Source: Clostridium sp. DSM 17811 (lineage in GTDB: Bacteria > Bacillota > Clostridia > Clostridiales > Clostridiaceae). Taken from it: DNA of 64,000 nt. The stretch covers positions 1-64,000 of the forward strand of contig NZ_JAHLDU010000017.1 in the NCBI RefSeq assembly GCF_018861905.1. Reading direction: 5' to 3'. A program made the translations under genes and the position numbers. A model generated the notes under the pieces. That model was given only the letters and a program-made list of their open reading frames with translations. It was not told the DNA's origin and did no database searches. Below are positions 27,106 to 36,253 of the stretch, one piece after another; positions within the stretch are counted from its first letter, which is position 1, and each line of letters begins with the position of its first letter.

Positions 27106-28647
27106 ATGGAAAACTTACCTGGTATTAAAAAATATAACGGAATTGATACATTATTTGTTCATAATGAACCTTTTATTGTACTTGGTGGAGAAATACATAA
27201 TTCAAGTGCCAGTAATCTTGAATTTATGGAGGAAAATGTTTGGCCTAATCTAAAAGGGTTAAATATGAATACAGCCCTCATTCCAATTTACTGGGAGTTG
27301 ATTGAGGAAGAAGAAGGAGTTTTTAATTATTCAATTTTAGATGGTATTATCGACCAAGCAAGAAAGAATAATATGCATTTAATTTTATTATGGTTTGGGT
27401 TATGGAAGAATACAGAATCCACTTATGTTCCAGGTTGGGTGAAAAAAAACTCTAATACGTATTTCCGTGCGAAAAAAGTGAATGGTGAAGTGACGAATAC
27501 CGTATCACCTTTATGTCAGACTGCTATTGAAAAGGATGCTAATGCATTAGCTCACATTATGGAACATATAAAAGAAATTGATGAAAAACAAAATACAGTT
27601 ATTGCAATTCAGGTAGAAAATGAAATTGGTCTGATGGGGACTGATAGAGATTATTCAATAGAGGGAGAAAGTGAATTTGCGAAGAATGTTCCAGCTGAGA
27701 TAGAAAAAGAATTTTCTGTTCAAGGAAATTGGAAAGAGTGCTTTGGATATGAAGCAGGAGAATATTTTATGGCATATTATTATGCTAAGGCAGTAGAATA
27801 TATTACAAAGGCAGCACAAAAAGAATATAATATTCCCTGTTATGCAAATGCTTGGTTAGAACAGTATCCATGGCATTTAGGATCATATCCATGTGGCGGA
27901 CCTGTTGCATCTATGCATAAGATGTGGAAACTGATTGCACCATCATTGTTCTGCCTTGCACCAGATACTTATGTATCATATGTACCTCAAGTAATGGAGG
28001 AATATACTCAAAATGGAAATCCGCTTTTCATTCCAGAAGTACGTAAGGATGCTGTGACAGCATCGTATGCATTGTATGCCTTTGGAAAATATAATGCTAT
28101 CGGCTATTCACCTTTTTCAATAGAAGAATATGGAATGAATCCAGAGGCTATTCAAAAACCTCCTATGGAATTAATGATTGCATTAAATATAGATCCAACA
28201 TCCTTTGATATAGAAGGTAGTAAGGAGTATCTTGCAAGAGTATATGGATTGATGGAAGAAATTAAGCCATTGTATTTTAAATATCGTGGCACCCCTAATT
28301 TAAAAAGCTTTGTGAAAACGTCAGAAATTGATTATGGTACATTTTTCGAATTTGAGAACTATGATTTTCAGATTGGATATGCTCCCAAACAACCAAAGAA
28401 ACCAGTAGCAGCTGGTATGATATATCAAGTTGGAGAAAATAGCTTTTATATTATTGGTATGATGTGTAATATTAATATTTTACCAAAATTGGGTGAAAAT
28501 AAGAAGGTAGATATTTTGAAGTTTGAAGAAGGAGAATTTGAGAATGGTGAGTGGAAGTGTAGCCGTGTTTTAAATGGGGATGAAAAAATGGCATTGCATT
28601 TAAAAGATAAGCTAAGCTGCTATTATATTGAATTATATAAATATTAA
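27106..28647 (+). CDS. GH35-like beta-galactosidase family protein (DUF5597-type)
   Basis: A 513-residue glycosidase. It opens with the GH35-type barrel start (PFIVLGGEIHNSSAS), then MNTALIPIYWELIEEEEGVFNY. The likely acid/base Glu is in VIAIQVENEIG (about 173), and the likely nucleophile Glu is in PLFIPEVRKD (about 311). The C-terminal 150 residues match the extra domain of the DUF5597-type subgroup. Members act on beta-galactosides and possibly related pentosides. No signal peptide. It completes the glycoside locus. Confidence 0.8.
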   Translation: MENLPGIKKYNGIDTLFVHNEPFIVLGGEIHNSSASNLEFMEENVWPNLKGLNMNTALIPIYWELIEEEEGVFNYSILDGIIDQARKNNMHLILLWFGLWKNTESTYVPGWVKKNSNTYFRAKKVNGEVTNTVSPLCQTAIEKDANALAHIMEHIKEIDEKQNTVIAIQVENEIGLMGTDRDYSIEGESEFAKNVPAEIEKEFSVQGNWKECFGYEAGEYFMAYYYAKAVEYITKAAQKEYNIPCYANAWLEQYPWHLGSYPCGGPVASMHKMWKLIAPSLFCLAPDTYVSYVPQVMEEYTQNGNPLFIPEVRKDAVTASYALYAFGKYNAIGYSPFSIEEYGMNPEAIQKPPMELMIALNIDPTSFDIEGSKEYLARVYGLMEEIKPLYFKYRGTPNLKSFVKTSEIDYGTFFEFENYDFQIGYAPKQPKKPVAAGMIYQVGENSFYIIGMMCNINILPKLGENKKVDILKFEEGEFENGEWKCSRVLNGDEKMALHLKDKLSCYYIELYKY

Positions 28648-28657
28648 TAAGGAGGTG

Positions 28658-28867
28658 AATTCATACAGAGGATTCTTCGCTTTGATATCTAGTGTTATTA
28701 CAGGTGCTTTACTTATGCCTTTAGTGACTGCATTAGGTCATGGAAACAATCAGAAAGGATTTTTTTAAGGAATAATTCCAATGTGTTTCTATGGTATAAC
28801 TAAGCAAAAGCAACAAGCTATGCTACAGAAATTGAAGAAAGACGTTCTAAATAGTAAATATATTTAA
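28658..28867 (+). pseudogene. Relic of a GPH symporter gene with a large internal deletion
   Basis: Reading from 28658, NSYRGFFALISSVITGA and then HGNNQKGFF match the middle of the intact symporter (near 24195-24300). An in-frame TAA follows, after which the same frame gives IPMCFYGITK, matching the extreme C-terminus (near 25020-25040). About 700 bases of coding sequence are missing between them. A GGAGGTG just upstream is a leftover ribosome binding site. It is not functional. The remainder of the 28868-29026 gap is AT-rich promoter sequence. Confidence 0.85.
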
Positions 28868-29026
28868 TTTATAAATAAAGATAAAGTACATAAAAGAATT
28901 CTGTAGATTAGATAAATGATAAATTTAATCTGTAGGATTTTTTTAATTATGATATTGTTGATAGTAACGACAGTATAATATAATTAAGAAGAGGGTTTGT
29001 AATATTTTATACGAGGAGTGGGATTA

Positions 29027-30736
29027 ATGAAATGGTTTAATAACTTAAAAATGATTCAAAAGCTAGTTTCATCGTTTGTCATGATTGCATTATTTATAGG
29101 CATTGTGGGATTTATCGGAATGAATAGCATGAGAGTCATTAATAAAAATATTATGAACCTTTACAATAATGATCAAATAAGTGTTATTACTAACAAACTT
29201 AAAACAAATTCAATTACAGGAGAGAAGGAAATATTATTAATCCTTACTCCATCATTCAAGGTGGGGCTAAACTTTTTTAAAAAAGACCTTGCAAGTACGA
29301 AAATTAGTGATAATGAACTTATTGCAAGTTACAAGGGACTTATAATTACAGATAACGATAGAATACAGTTTGTTAATTTTGAAAAATTAGTGGAAAGTTC
29401 TCGGATAGTGGAGGCTAAAATACTTAAACAAGTTGATGAAGGTAACTATGCTCATTCAAATGAGTACATAATGGGTTATGCAGCAATTTCAACCAATAAG
29501 ATCAAATTTTTAGATAAACAATTAAAATTAATTACAGATAGAGGAAAAGTAAATTATAATAATAGTAACGCATTATATAATAGTGCCTATGTTAAAATAA
29601 TATCATTAACTAGTTTGGGATTATTCGTTGCTATAATCTTAGGTCTAATAATTGCTATGTCAATTTCAAGGCAAATAAAGAAGGTTGTAATCGTAGCTGA
29701 AGCACTTTCCGAAAATGATTTATCAAAAATTATTGACATTGATAATAAAAGTGAGCTTGGAGGTTTGGCAAAAGCTTTAAATAAGGCTATAACAAACTTA
29801 AAAATACTAATTGGCGAAATATCGGGTAGTGCTAATGAAATTAGTGCTACAAGTGAAGAACTATCTGCTACAATACAGGAAATATCTGTTAAGATGGAGA
29901 TCGTAAATGAATCAGTGAGGCAAGTATCTTTAGGGACAGAACAGTTAAGTGCTACTACTCAAGAGGTAAATGCGACCACGGAAAGTATTGCAGAAAATGT
30001 CGGGGAGGTTACTGTACGTGCAAATAAAGGAAATGAGATTGCAAAGGATATAGAACTAAAGGCAAAACAAATTAGTGAAGATGCTGAAAAGAGTTCTATA
30101 ACTTCAAATAAACTATATTTAGAAAAACAAGGGAACATATTAAAAGCAATTGAGGATGGTGAAGTTGTTCGTGAAGTTAAGTTAATGGCGGATGAGATAG
30201 GGAATATAGCAAGTCAAACAAACCTTCTCGCACTTAATGCAGCAATTGAGGCAGCAAGAGCCGGAGAGCAAGGTAAAGGTTTTGCCGTGGTTGCAGATGA
30301 AGTTAGGAAATTAGCTGAACAGTCATCTACTGCAGTTCAAAGGATTCAAGAAGTAACAGGTAAAGTTCAACTAGCATTCCAGAATCTTTCTAGCAACGCT
30401 CAGGATGTATTAGGCTTTATTGATAATAAGGTAAAACCTGATTATGATTCATTTGTAGGTACAGGTAAGCAGTATGGTAAAGATGCTGTAGTATTTAATA
30501 AGATGTCCTCAGATATAGGAGATTCAATGAATATTGTAAACCAGACTGTATTAGAAATTAAAAAGGCAATTGAAAGTATATCAACTACATCTGAGGAATC
30601 AGTAGCAAGTTCTGAGGAAATATTAGAAAGTGTTAATGAATCTGTTATAGCGATTGAGGAAATAACAAAAGCTTCACAAAACCAAGCAATGCTAGCAGAG
30701 CAATTAAACATTATGGTTCAAAGATTTAAGTTGTAA
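29027..30736 (+). CDS. Methyl-accepting chemotaxis protein
   Basis: A chemoreceptor of 569 residues from ATG 29027 (7 bases after GAGGAGTG; a GTG nine bases upstream overlaps the ribosome binding site and is less likely). Membrane helix 1 spans about 10-32, an extracellular four-helix-type ligand domain runs to about 185, and helix 2 spans about 187-209. A HAMP domain follows to about 262, then the coiled-coil signalling domain. The hairpin tip has the conserved [20 protein letters not shown] segment. No che genes are nearby. It lies between the glycoside locus and yitT, with its stop only 10 bases from the convergent yitT stop. Confidence 0.92.
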   Translation: MKWFNNLKMIQKLVSSFVMIALFIGIVGFIGMNSMRVINKNIMNLYNNDQISVITNKLKTNSITGEKEILLILTPSFKVGLNFFKKDLASTKISDNELIASYKGLIITDNDRIQFVNFEKLVESSRIVEAKILKQVDEGNYAHSNEYIMGYAAISTNKIKFLDKQLKLITDRGKVNYNNSNALYNSAYVKIISLTSLGLFVAIILGLIIAMSISRQIKKVVIVAEALSENDLSKIIDIDNKSELGGLAKALNKAITNLKILIGEISGSANEISATSEELSATIQEISVKMEIVNESVRQVSLGTEQLSATTQEVNATTESIAENVGEVTVRANKGNEIAKDIELKAKQISEDAEKSSITSNKLYLEKQGNILKAIEDGEVVREVKLMADEIGNIASQTNLLALNAAIEAARAGEQGKGFAVVADEVRKLAEQSSTAVQRIQEVTGKVQLAFQNLSSNAQDVLGFIDNKVKPDYDSFVGTGKQYGKDAVVFNKMSSDIGDSMNIVNQTVLEIKKAIESISTTSEESVASSEEILESVNESVIAIEEITKASQNQAMLAEQLNIMVQRFKL

Positions 30737-30746
30737 CGTATTTATT

Positions 30747-31622
30747 TTACTCCTCGGATAAACGATCAAATCCTATTCCTTTGCCCCATACCGAAATTAC
30801 AGGTAAAACATCTACAAAGGCATCTGGATCAGTTTCTGCTATATACCTCTTAATTAACATAGATTCTCTTGGAGAACAGAGTGTTAGAAGTTTTAAGCGT
30901 GGTAAATTTTTATAACCGCCTTTTACTTCATAACTGGTAACTCCTCTTTTAATAGTGTGGATTATGTATTGAGTTATAGCTTGATGATGATCGCTTATTA
31001 TTTCAAGTTTGACCTTCTTTGAACCAAATCCAAACATCACAGCGTCAATCATATTCACCATTATAATTTGTGAAAGAATAGCATAAAGTGCGATATTTGA
31101 ATTATATACTATAACTGATGATGCAATTAGTGTTCCATCAATACAAAGTAGAATCTCACTTATGCTTACAAAAGTAAAAATCTTATGATGAAGAATTTTC
31201 GCAACAGTATCAGTTCCTCCCATTGAAAATCCTCTTTTTAGCACAAGACCAGTTCCAATTCCACAAATAAGTCCAAAATAAACTGAAGCCAGCATCATAT
31301 CATTTTTTATAAAGCAATAATTAAATCTTTCAAAAATTATTAGTATAATAGGAAATATTACGGAGAGGGTGATTATTTTTATACCTTCCCTTTTGCCCAT
31401 AGATATCCAAGCAACAGCTAAAACTAAAATAGATAACATATAATCGATATATGTATATTTAATATGAATTAGTTTTTCGAGTATTATTGATGTTCCAGTT
31501 ATCCCACCAGTTATTAATCCATTTGGTCTTAGTATAGAAGTAATTGAAAATGCAATCAATAAACAACCTATGCTTACAAATAAGAAATCCAATACATTTT
31601 TATTAAAGTTAATTTTCTTCAC
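30747..31622 (-). CDS. YitT family membrane protein (DUF161-DUF2179)
   Basis: A 291-residue protein with a GTG start at 31622 after GGATGGTG. Residues 1-195 contain five to six membrane helices with the YitT repeats (SILRPNGLITGGITG, KRGFSMGGTDTVAK). Residues 215-290 form the cytoplasmic DUF2179 domain (RGVTSYEVKGGY...LLTLCSPRE...DPDAFVDV). The family's function is unsettled. Fragments of its N-terminal region recur at 12716-12826 and 32026-32145 and its upstream region recurs at about 32978-33085, so this gene seeded the local duplications. Confidence 0.9.
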   Translation of the reverse strand: MKKINFNKNVLDFLFVSIGCLLIAFSITSILRPNGLITGGITGTSIILEKLIHIKYTYIDYMLSILVLAVAWISMGKREGIKIITLSVIFPIILIIFERFNYCFIKNDMMLASVYFGLICGIGTGLVLKRGFSMGGTDTVAKILHHKIFTFVSISEILLCIDGTLIASSVIVYNSNIALYAILSQIIMVNMIDAVMFGFGSKKVKLEIISDHHQAITQYIIHTIKRGVTSYEVKGGYKNLPRLKLLTLCSPRESMLIKRYIAETDPDAFVDVLPVISVWGKGIGFDRLSEE

Positions 31623-31703
31623 AATATCACCATCCTTGCGATTTATTACATATATAATTATTGTAACAGATATTGTTTTGCACTTATAGGTGGTTTAGAT
31701 TAT

Positions 31704-31796
31704 TTTTAAATAGAATTCAATAAAAATACTGCACTTAGGGGGATCCTAGTGCAGTATTTTTATTTTTTTACCAATTTAATAATAGGTTGGTGTATT
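31704..31796. repeat. Dispersed hairpin repeat, copy 2 of 3
   Basis: Nearly identical to 45655-45762: TTTAAATAGAATTCAATAAA, then the TACTGCACTTAGG hairpin and T-rich tail, then a shared ACCAATTTAATAATAGGTTG block. Here no plus-strand gene ends just upstream (yitT starts on the other strand at 31622), so it is not acting as anyone's terminator. Confidence 0.85.
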
Positions 31797-31965
31797 TAAT
31801 ACTATTATTAGGGTCATATTTATCAAGGATCCACAGTATGTGATAGTACTAAAAGAATATTTAAGTAAAAATTATTTTATAACATTTCCATATAAAGTTT
31901 CTATAATTTTGATAAATTATTTACGCGATATTAACAATTTGAAACGATTTCTTTAGTTTTCTATT

Positions 31966-31994
31966 TTGCACTTATATTTAAACTAAAGTATCGT
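31966..31994 (+). promoter_or_regulatory. Sigma-A promoter, copy B of the duplicated promoter
   Basis: TTGCAC (31966-31971), 17-base spacer, TATCGT (31989-31994), followed by TTAGGAGG and an ATG at 32026. Matches copy A at 12357-12385. Upstream ATTTGAAACGATTTCTTTAG is also shared. Confidence 0.65.
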
Positions 31995-32025
31995 GGGATT
32001 ATAAACAAAATTTAGGAGGATAATT

Positions 32026-32145
32026 TATGAACTTTTCTAGTATTATGGATACTCAAATTATCCTGCCAGTTATTAATCTGTTTGGTCTTAGAATAGAGGC
32101 AATTGAAAATGCAATCAATAAACAATCTATAAAGAATAAAGGTTA
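32026..32145 (-). pseudogene. Relic of yitT N-terminal coding sequence (copy B)
   Basis: On the minus strand the sequence encodes CLLIAFSIASILRPNRLITG then a stop, a clear match to residues 19-38 of the intact YitT protein. On the plus strand the same bases form a 39-codon frame starting at 32026 behind a perfect TTAGGAGG site and sigma-A promoter, so a nonsense peptide may be made from antisense yitT sequence. Confidence 0.8.
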
Positions 32146-32276
32146 ATTATATGTTATAAATTTTAATCTATCTTAAGAAAAGAACACAAAGATTTATATT
32201 TTAGATAAAAATACAAGTAAAAGTAGATAATTATAAGAATGTGTTTGTATTTTTTTTATGTAGAATGAATGTGCAT

Positions 32277-32921
32277 TGTATAGAAATATCTACAAAAGCT
32301 GTTGGACCTGGACCGTTTGTAAATTCATTGGGTAAAGGAAATTCAAAAATGGTATTTTTGTTGATAGCTACCTTGTTTTCAGTAGTTGGGATCGGTTGTT
32401 ATTTAGTTGTATATTTCAATTGTAAAGAGAAATATGTACAAATAAATGTACAAATAAATGTACAAATAAATGTACAAACAAAAGATAAGCACAAAATTAG
32501 AATCCTCCAAACTTATAAAAATTCTTTTAAAAACGGACCATGGGTATCAACTGTTGTTTTTGCATTACTTATGTTTGTAAAAATTGGAGCAGTTGTAGCA
32601 ATAACTATCTATTTTTGTATTATGCCATTTTTTAGAGGTAATATGGTTTTGTTTATTGGAATTTATTTAATTGAAAATATCTTTGGTGGAATTAATTCAG
32701 GGGCTGTGTTTGGAATGATAGCAAATTCTGTTGATTATAATGAATGGAAATTTGGAGAACGTACAGAAGGAACACTTTATGCTGGTTATAGTTTTTTCAC
32801 AAAAGTAGGGGTGGCTATTGGTGGCGCAGCTATTGAATATGCATTAGCATTTTATAAGTTAGATAGTATTCATCCTAAAATCGTTAAAGAATTGGAAGCA
32901 AGACATCAACCTATAATCTAA
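32277..32921 (+). pseudogene. Chimeric relic: flavodoxin-gene 3' piece fused to a GPH symporter C-terminal part
   Basis: The open frame contains HCIEISTKAVGPG, identical to part of the C-terminus of the flavodoxin-family protein at 13103. It then switches within one codon to a GPH-symporter sequence (NSLGKGNSKM, membrane helices, GMIANSVDYNEWKFGERTEG, IEYALAFY) that ends normally. Only the second half of the transporter is present and there is no ribosome binding site, so it cannot make a working transporter. A 12-bp tandem repeat at 32436-32483 adds a VQIN repeat. It ends in a good terminator. Confidence 0.85.
32436..32483 (+). repeat. 12-bp in-frame tandem repeat
   Basis: GTACAAATAAAT occurs three times exactly from 32436 to 32471, with a fourth diverged unit to 32483, giving VQIN repeats in the transporter relic. 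It looks like slippage in unselected DNA. Confidence 0.9.
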
Positions 32922-32938
32922 ATAATATTTTGTTGATT

Positions 32939-32972
32939 ATCCAGTAGTAGTAATTTTGCTACTGGATTTTTG
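32939..32972 (+). terminator. Intrinsic terminator after the transporter relic
   Basis: A 9-bp stem (32939-32947 with 32959-32967) followed by TTTTTG. Confidence 0.75.
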
Positions 32973-32977
32973 AGATG

Positions 32978-33085
32978 TTCTTCAAAATATCACCGTTCTT
33001 GAAATTTATTACATATATAGTTATTGTAACAAATATTATTTTATACTTATAGGTACTTTAGATTAATTTTAGGTTATGTTAATTT
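32978..33085 (-). repeat. Duplicate of the yitT upstream region
   Basis: Matches about 31618-31712 (first codons and 5' flank of yitT) in the same orientation, including TATTACATATATA and the ACTTATAGG stretch. Taken with the relic at 32026-32145 it suggests a second yitT 5' end split by the flavodoxin/transporter insertion. The rest of the gap to 33248 is AT-rich with nothing else recognised. Confidence 0.7.
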
Positions 33086-33248
33086 TAAATAAGTGTATTT
33101 GTAAATAAATTATTAAATGAATAATAATACCATATATTAAAATAAATGTATTGATAAAGATGTAAAAATATGGTAGAATAAAAAAATGCGGTAAAATGAA
33201 ATTAAAAAAATATTCTGAAAATAAATTTTATATCTAGGGGGAAATTTA

Positions 33249-33548
33249 ATGATTACATTTAAGAAAATGTGGGATGATGTATTATTACTGCTATCAAATG
33301 ATGACTACATAGACATGAACATTTTGGAGAAATTTGATTCGGGATTTGTTGTTAAAGAAAGTGATGATACAATTTTTATTACAAAAGAAGACTTTTCCAG
33401 TTTTTGGTGTAAATTGTTGTACTATGAAAAATTATCACTGAAGCAAGTTCTAAGTGATGATAAATTAAAACCAAAATATATTTATACTATGATAAAACAA
33501 TTACCTTATATCTCAGAAAATTCTTCAGTAATTAAGTTAAGACAATAA
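33249..33548 (+). CDS. Hypothetical protein (99 aa)
   Basis: A 99-residue soluble protein with an AGGGGGA site, starting MITFKKMWDDVLLLLSNDD. It is acidic in the first half and basic in the last third (KPKYIYTMIKQLPYIS). I recognise no family. It stands alone between the scrambled segment and the lysine operon, with a hairpin about 80 bases downstream. Confidence 0.6.
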   Translation: MITFKKMWDDVLLLLSNDDYIDMNILEKFDSGFVVKESDDTIFITKEDFSSFWCKLLYYEKLSLKQVLSDDKLKPKYIYTMIKQLPYISENSSVIKLRQ

Positions 33549-33627
33549 TTAGAACGTTGGAATTATTATAAAAAAAGTTGATATTTTTTCTTTAAAGTAG
33601 ACAGAGTAAATAATAAAAATCTTAGAG

Positions 33628-33669
33628 AAATAGGGTCAGTGGATAAATATATCTGCTTGCCCTATTTTT
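33628..33669 (+). terminator. Probable terminator after the 99-aa gene
   Basis: An 8-bp outer stem (33628-33635 with 33660-33667) ending in TTTTTG, with a short CAG/CTG inner pairing. Sequence from 33670 to 33985 is AT-rich and shows no gene. Confidence 0.6.
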
Positions 33670-33987
33670 GTGATTTTAGATTTAGCTATTTAGTTTCAAT
33701 TATTCATTAGTTAACATTATTTTGGTTTTCACTTTTGTGATTTAGTACCATTCGCGATGCAAATGGAATTTGTTGTAATTAGTGATTATGTTGTAGATAC
33801 ATCTAAACCAGTCAACAGGCTTATTTGGCGTAGTAATTAAAGTTTTATTATCTTGAACTTTATTATTTAAAACTGTAATATATCTTAGAAAATTGAATAA
33901 AGTGGTATCATAAGAAATTTTAGGAGGTTGGAGTGTAAATAATATAATTAAGTTAGAAACAAAATTAAAATAAAATTTAATAATTTA

Positions 33988-34165
33988 ACATAAATAGAGG
34001 TGCAGATAAAGGGGTAGTTTTTGAATGTTAAGGATAAGAACATCCAATGTCAAAAATGAAGGATTTGTTTGCCGAAAGGATATTTTGGTTCTTTAAAATA
34101 TTCTTGGCGATAGAGAACAGTATTTCTATCACTGTCATGAAGTTCTTATGGAGAGCTATTTATGT
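33988..34165 (+). promoter_or_regulatory. Lysine riboswitch (L box) upstream of the lysine fermentation operon
   Basis: The leader carries the conserved blocks of the lysine aptamer in order: AGAGGTGC (33996-34003), TTTGCCGAAAGG (about 34068-34079), CTTGGC (34103-34108), CACTGTCATGAAG (about 34130-34142) and TGGAGAGCTAT (about 34149-34159). P1 is a perfect 10-bp helix between 33988-33997 and 34156-34165. Internal hairpins are visible at about 34076-34105 and at 34108-34130 (GATAGAGAA with TTTCTATC). The P1 3' strand overlaps an alternative 12-bp helix (34162-34173 with 34180-34191), and a further hairpin (34190-34197 with 34208-34215) leads to a terminator. Whether lysine switches expression on or off cannot be settled by eye. 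Confidence 0.9.
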
Positions 34166-34216
34166 AATGGAAAGTTAATTTTTCATTGCATTAATAGGTT
34201 TTTGTTTCTATTAATT

Positions 34217-34244
34217 AAGGCACTGAAAATTCAGTGCCTTTTTC
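34217..34244 (+). terminator. Terminator between the lysine riboswitch and kal
   Basis: A 10-bp perfect stem (34217-34226 with 34231-34240), loop AAAT, followed by TTTCT. It lies 65 bases before the first gene of the lysine operon, so it is the likely expression-platform terminator. Confidence 0.85.
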
Positions 34245-34308
34245 TGTGTTCACAATAGAATCAACCTAGGATTGCAAATTAGACACTATGATTAAAAAGG
34301 AGGATAAA

Positions 34309-34689
34309 ATGAAATCTTTAATTAGACTAAGAATGAGTGCTCATGATGCACATTATGGTGGAAATTTAGTGGATGGAGCAAGAATGCTTCAATTATTCGG
34401 GGATGTGGCTACAGAACTTCTAATTCTAAATGATGGTGATGAAGGATTATTCAAAGCCTATGATGCTGTAGAGTTCTTAGCACCAGTTTATGCGGGAGAT
34501 TATATAGAAGCGGTTGGAGAAATAGTGAGTGTAGGGAATTCTTCAAGAAAAATGATTTTTGAGGCAAGGAAAATTATAGTGCCAAGACCAGATATAAATG
34601 ATTCAGCTTGTGACGTATTAGATGAACCAATAGTTGTTTGCAAGGCAAGTGGGACTTGTGTAGTTCTAAAAGATAAACAAAGAAAATAG
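34309..34689 (+). CDS. kal: 3-aminobutyryl-CoA ammonia-lyase
   Basis: A 126-residue hot-dog-fold enzyme that removes ammonia from L-3-aminobutyryl-CoA to give crotonyl-CoA in lysine fermentation. ATG 34309 is used because AAAGGAGG lies 4-11 bases before it; an upstream ATG at 34288 precedes that site. The sequence begins [23 protein letters not shown], which is characteristic of Kal, with AHDAHYGG at about 10-17, and [18 protein letters not shown] in the central strand region. It is the first gene of the operon, directly behind the riboswitch and terminator. kce follows after 21 bases. Confidence 0.9.
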   Translation: MKSLIRLRMSAHDAHYGGNLVDGARMLQLFGDVATELLILNDGDEGLFKAYDAVEFLAPVYAGDYIEAVGEIVSVGNSSRKMIFEARKIIVPRPDINDSACDVLDEPIVVCKASGTCVVLKDKQRK

Positions 34690-34710
34690 AGAACAACAAG
34701 GAGGTAACAG

Positions 34711-35532
34711 ATGGAAAAATTAATAATTACTGCAGCTATATGCGGAGCGGAAGTTACAAAAGAACATAATTTAAATGTGCCTTATACTGTTCTTGAAATA
34801 GCAATGGAAGCTGAAAAAGCATATAAAGCAGGAGCTAGCATTATTCATTTGCATGTAAGGAAAGATGATGGAACACCTACTCAAGACTTAATAAGATTCG
34901 AGGCATGCATGGAAGCTATAAAAGAAAGGTGCCCAGATGTAATCATTCAACCGTCAACCGGTGGAGCGGTAGGGATGAGTAACGCAGAAAGATTACAACC
35001 TATAAATCTTAGACCAGAAATGGCAACTTTAGATGCAGGAACTTGTAATTTTGGTGGAGATGACATATTTGTAAATACTGAAAATACAATTAAAGAATTT
35101 GGAGAAAGGATGATTGAATCCGGCGTAAAACCGGAAATTGAAGTTTTTGATAAGGGAATGGTAGACATGGCTATAAGACTTCAAAAGAAAGGTTTTATAA
35201 AAACACCAATGCATTTTAATTTTGTTATGGGTGTAAATGGTGGGATTAATGCATCACCAAGAGATCTAGTATTTATGCAAGAAAGTATACCAGTGGGAAG
35301 TACTTTCACAGTATCAGGAATTGGGAAATATGAGTTTCAAATGGTAGCTATGGCCATTATTATGGGTGGGCATGTAAGAGTTGGATTTGAAGATAATGTA
35401 TATATTGAAAAGGGTATCCCGGCTAAATCAAATGCAGAATTAGTAGAAAGAGTAGTTAGAATTGCGAAGGATCTTAGTAGAGAAATTGCAACTCCACATG
35501 AAGCAAGAAAAATATTAGGTTTATTACCTTAA
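34711..35532 (+). CDS. kce: 3-keto-5-aminohexanoate cleavage enzyme
   Basis: A 273-residue BKACE-family zinc enzyme that condenses 3-keto-5-aminohexanoate with acetyl-CoA to give acetoacetate and 3-aminobutyryl-CoA. Zinc ligands His46 and His48 are in HLHVR, catalytic-site Glu14 is in CGAEV, and the third zinc ligand Glu lies near 230 in VRVGFEDN. Length and residues agree with the characterised Kce. A helical TIM-barrel pattern runs throughout. RBS AAGGAGG. Confidence 0.93.
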   Translation: MEKLIITAAICGAEVTKEHNLNVPYTVLEIAMEAEKAYKAGASIIHLHVRKDDGTPTQDLIRFEACMEAIKERCPDVIIQPSTGGAVGMSNAERLQPINLRPEMATLDAGTCNFGGDDIFVNTENTIKEFGERMIESGVKPEIEVFDKGMVDMAIRLQKKGFIKTPMHFNFVMGVNGGINASPRDLVFMQESIPVGSTFTVSGIGKYEFQMVAMAIIMGGHVRVGFEDNVYIEKGIPAKSNAELVERVVRIAKDLSREIATPHEARKILGLLP

Positions 35533-35598
35533 ATCAAGATAGGTGTTAAGCGATAAAGGTTGTTCTATCCCAAAAATGAATAGAAGGAGGCAAAATAA

Positions 35599-36252
35599 GT
35601 GAATAAAGTTGTAGAGTTAGAACAAATTAGACCTCTACTTAAAGACGGAATGTCAATAATGATAGGAGGATTTCTAGCCTGTGGAACACCAGAAAAGATT
35701 ATAGATTTATTAGTAGAAACAAATATTAAAAATTTAACTATAATTGCAAATGATACAAGTTATGTAGATAGAGGTATAGGAAAACTTATAGTAAATGGTC
35801 AAGTTAAAAGACTTGTAGCTTCTCATATAGGAACAAATGCAGAAACAGGGAGGCTTATGACAGAGGAAAAAATAGAAGTAGAACTTGTGCCACAAGGAAC
35901 GCTAATTGAAAGAATAAGAGCAGCTGGAGCTGGACTTGGTGGAGTGCTTACGCCAACTGGAGTTGGTACTATGATAGAAGAAGGAAAACAAAAACTTACA
36001 ATAGAAGGAAAAAAATATTTGTTAGAGACTCCAATTAAAGCAGATTTAGCACTTGTTTATGCAAGTGTGGTAGATGAAATTGGCAATGCAATTTATTATG
36101 GAACAACAAAAAACTTTAATCCCATTATAGCTACTGCTGCAGAAATTGTAATAATTGAAGCTAAAAAGATTGTTAAAGTTGGGGATCTTGATCCAAACAA
36201 TATTGTTACTCCATGCGTACTGGTTGATTATATTATTAGGGAGGATAACTAA
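35599..36252 (+). CDS. atoD: Acetoacetate:butyrate CoA-transferase subunit A
   Basis: A 217-residue CoA-transferase family I alpha subunit, GTG start with an AGGAGG site. The MIGGF(x)ACGTPE block near 21-31 and [10 protein letters not shown] near 116-125 are typical. With AtoA it moves CoA from butyryl-CoA to the acetoacetate made by Kce, so acetoacetyl-CoA can enter the butyrate pathway. The stop codon is one base before the AtoA start, so the two are translationally coupled. Confidence 0.9.
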   Translation: MNKVVELEQIRPLLKDGMSIMIGGFLACGTPEKIIDLLVETNIKNLTIIANDTSYVDRGIGKLIVNGQVKRLVASHIGTNAETGRLMTEEKIEVELVPQGTLIERIRAAGAGLGGVLTPTGVGTMIEEGKQKLTIEGKKYLLETPIKADLALVYASVVDEIGNAIYYGTTKNFNPIIATAAEIVIIEAKKIVKVGDLDPNNIVTPCVLVDYIIREDN

Positions 36253-36253
36253 T

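Noticed and set aside
31704-31796. Hairpin repeat as the end of an IS200/IS605-type element
   Set aside because: No transposase or remnant lies next to any of the three copies; it is kept as a dispersed repeat of unknown type.
32241-32921. Open frame of 226 codons as a functional MFS transporter
   Set aside because: No ribosome binding site, its first part is a piece of a flavodoxin gene plus non-coding leader, and only the second half of a symporter is present.
33988-34244. T-box or other aminoacyl-tRNA-sensing leader before kal
   Set aside because: No T-box sequence is present and the conserved blocks match the lysine aptamer in order.
36155-36253. N-terminal extension of atoA into atoD
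   Set aside because: The extension has no ribosome binding site and overlaps the conserved end of atoD; ATG 36254 gives the normal family length.
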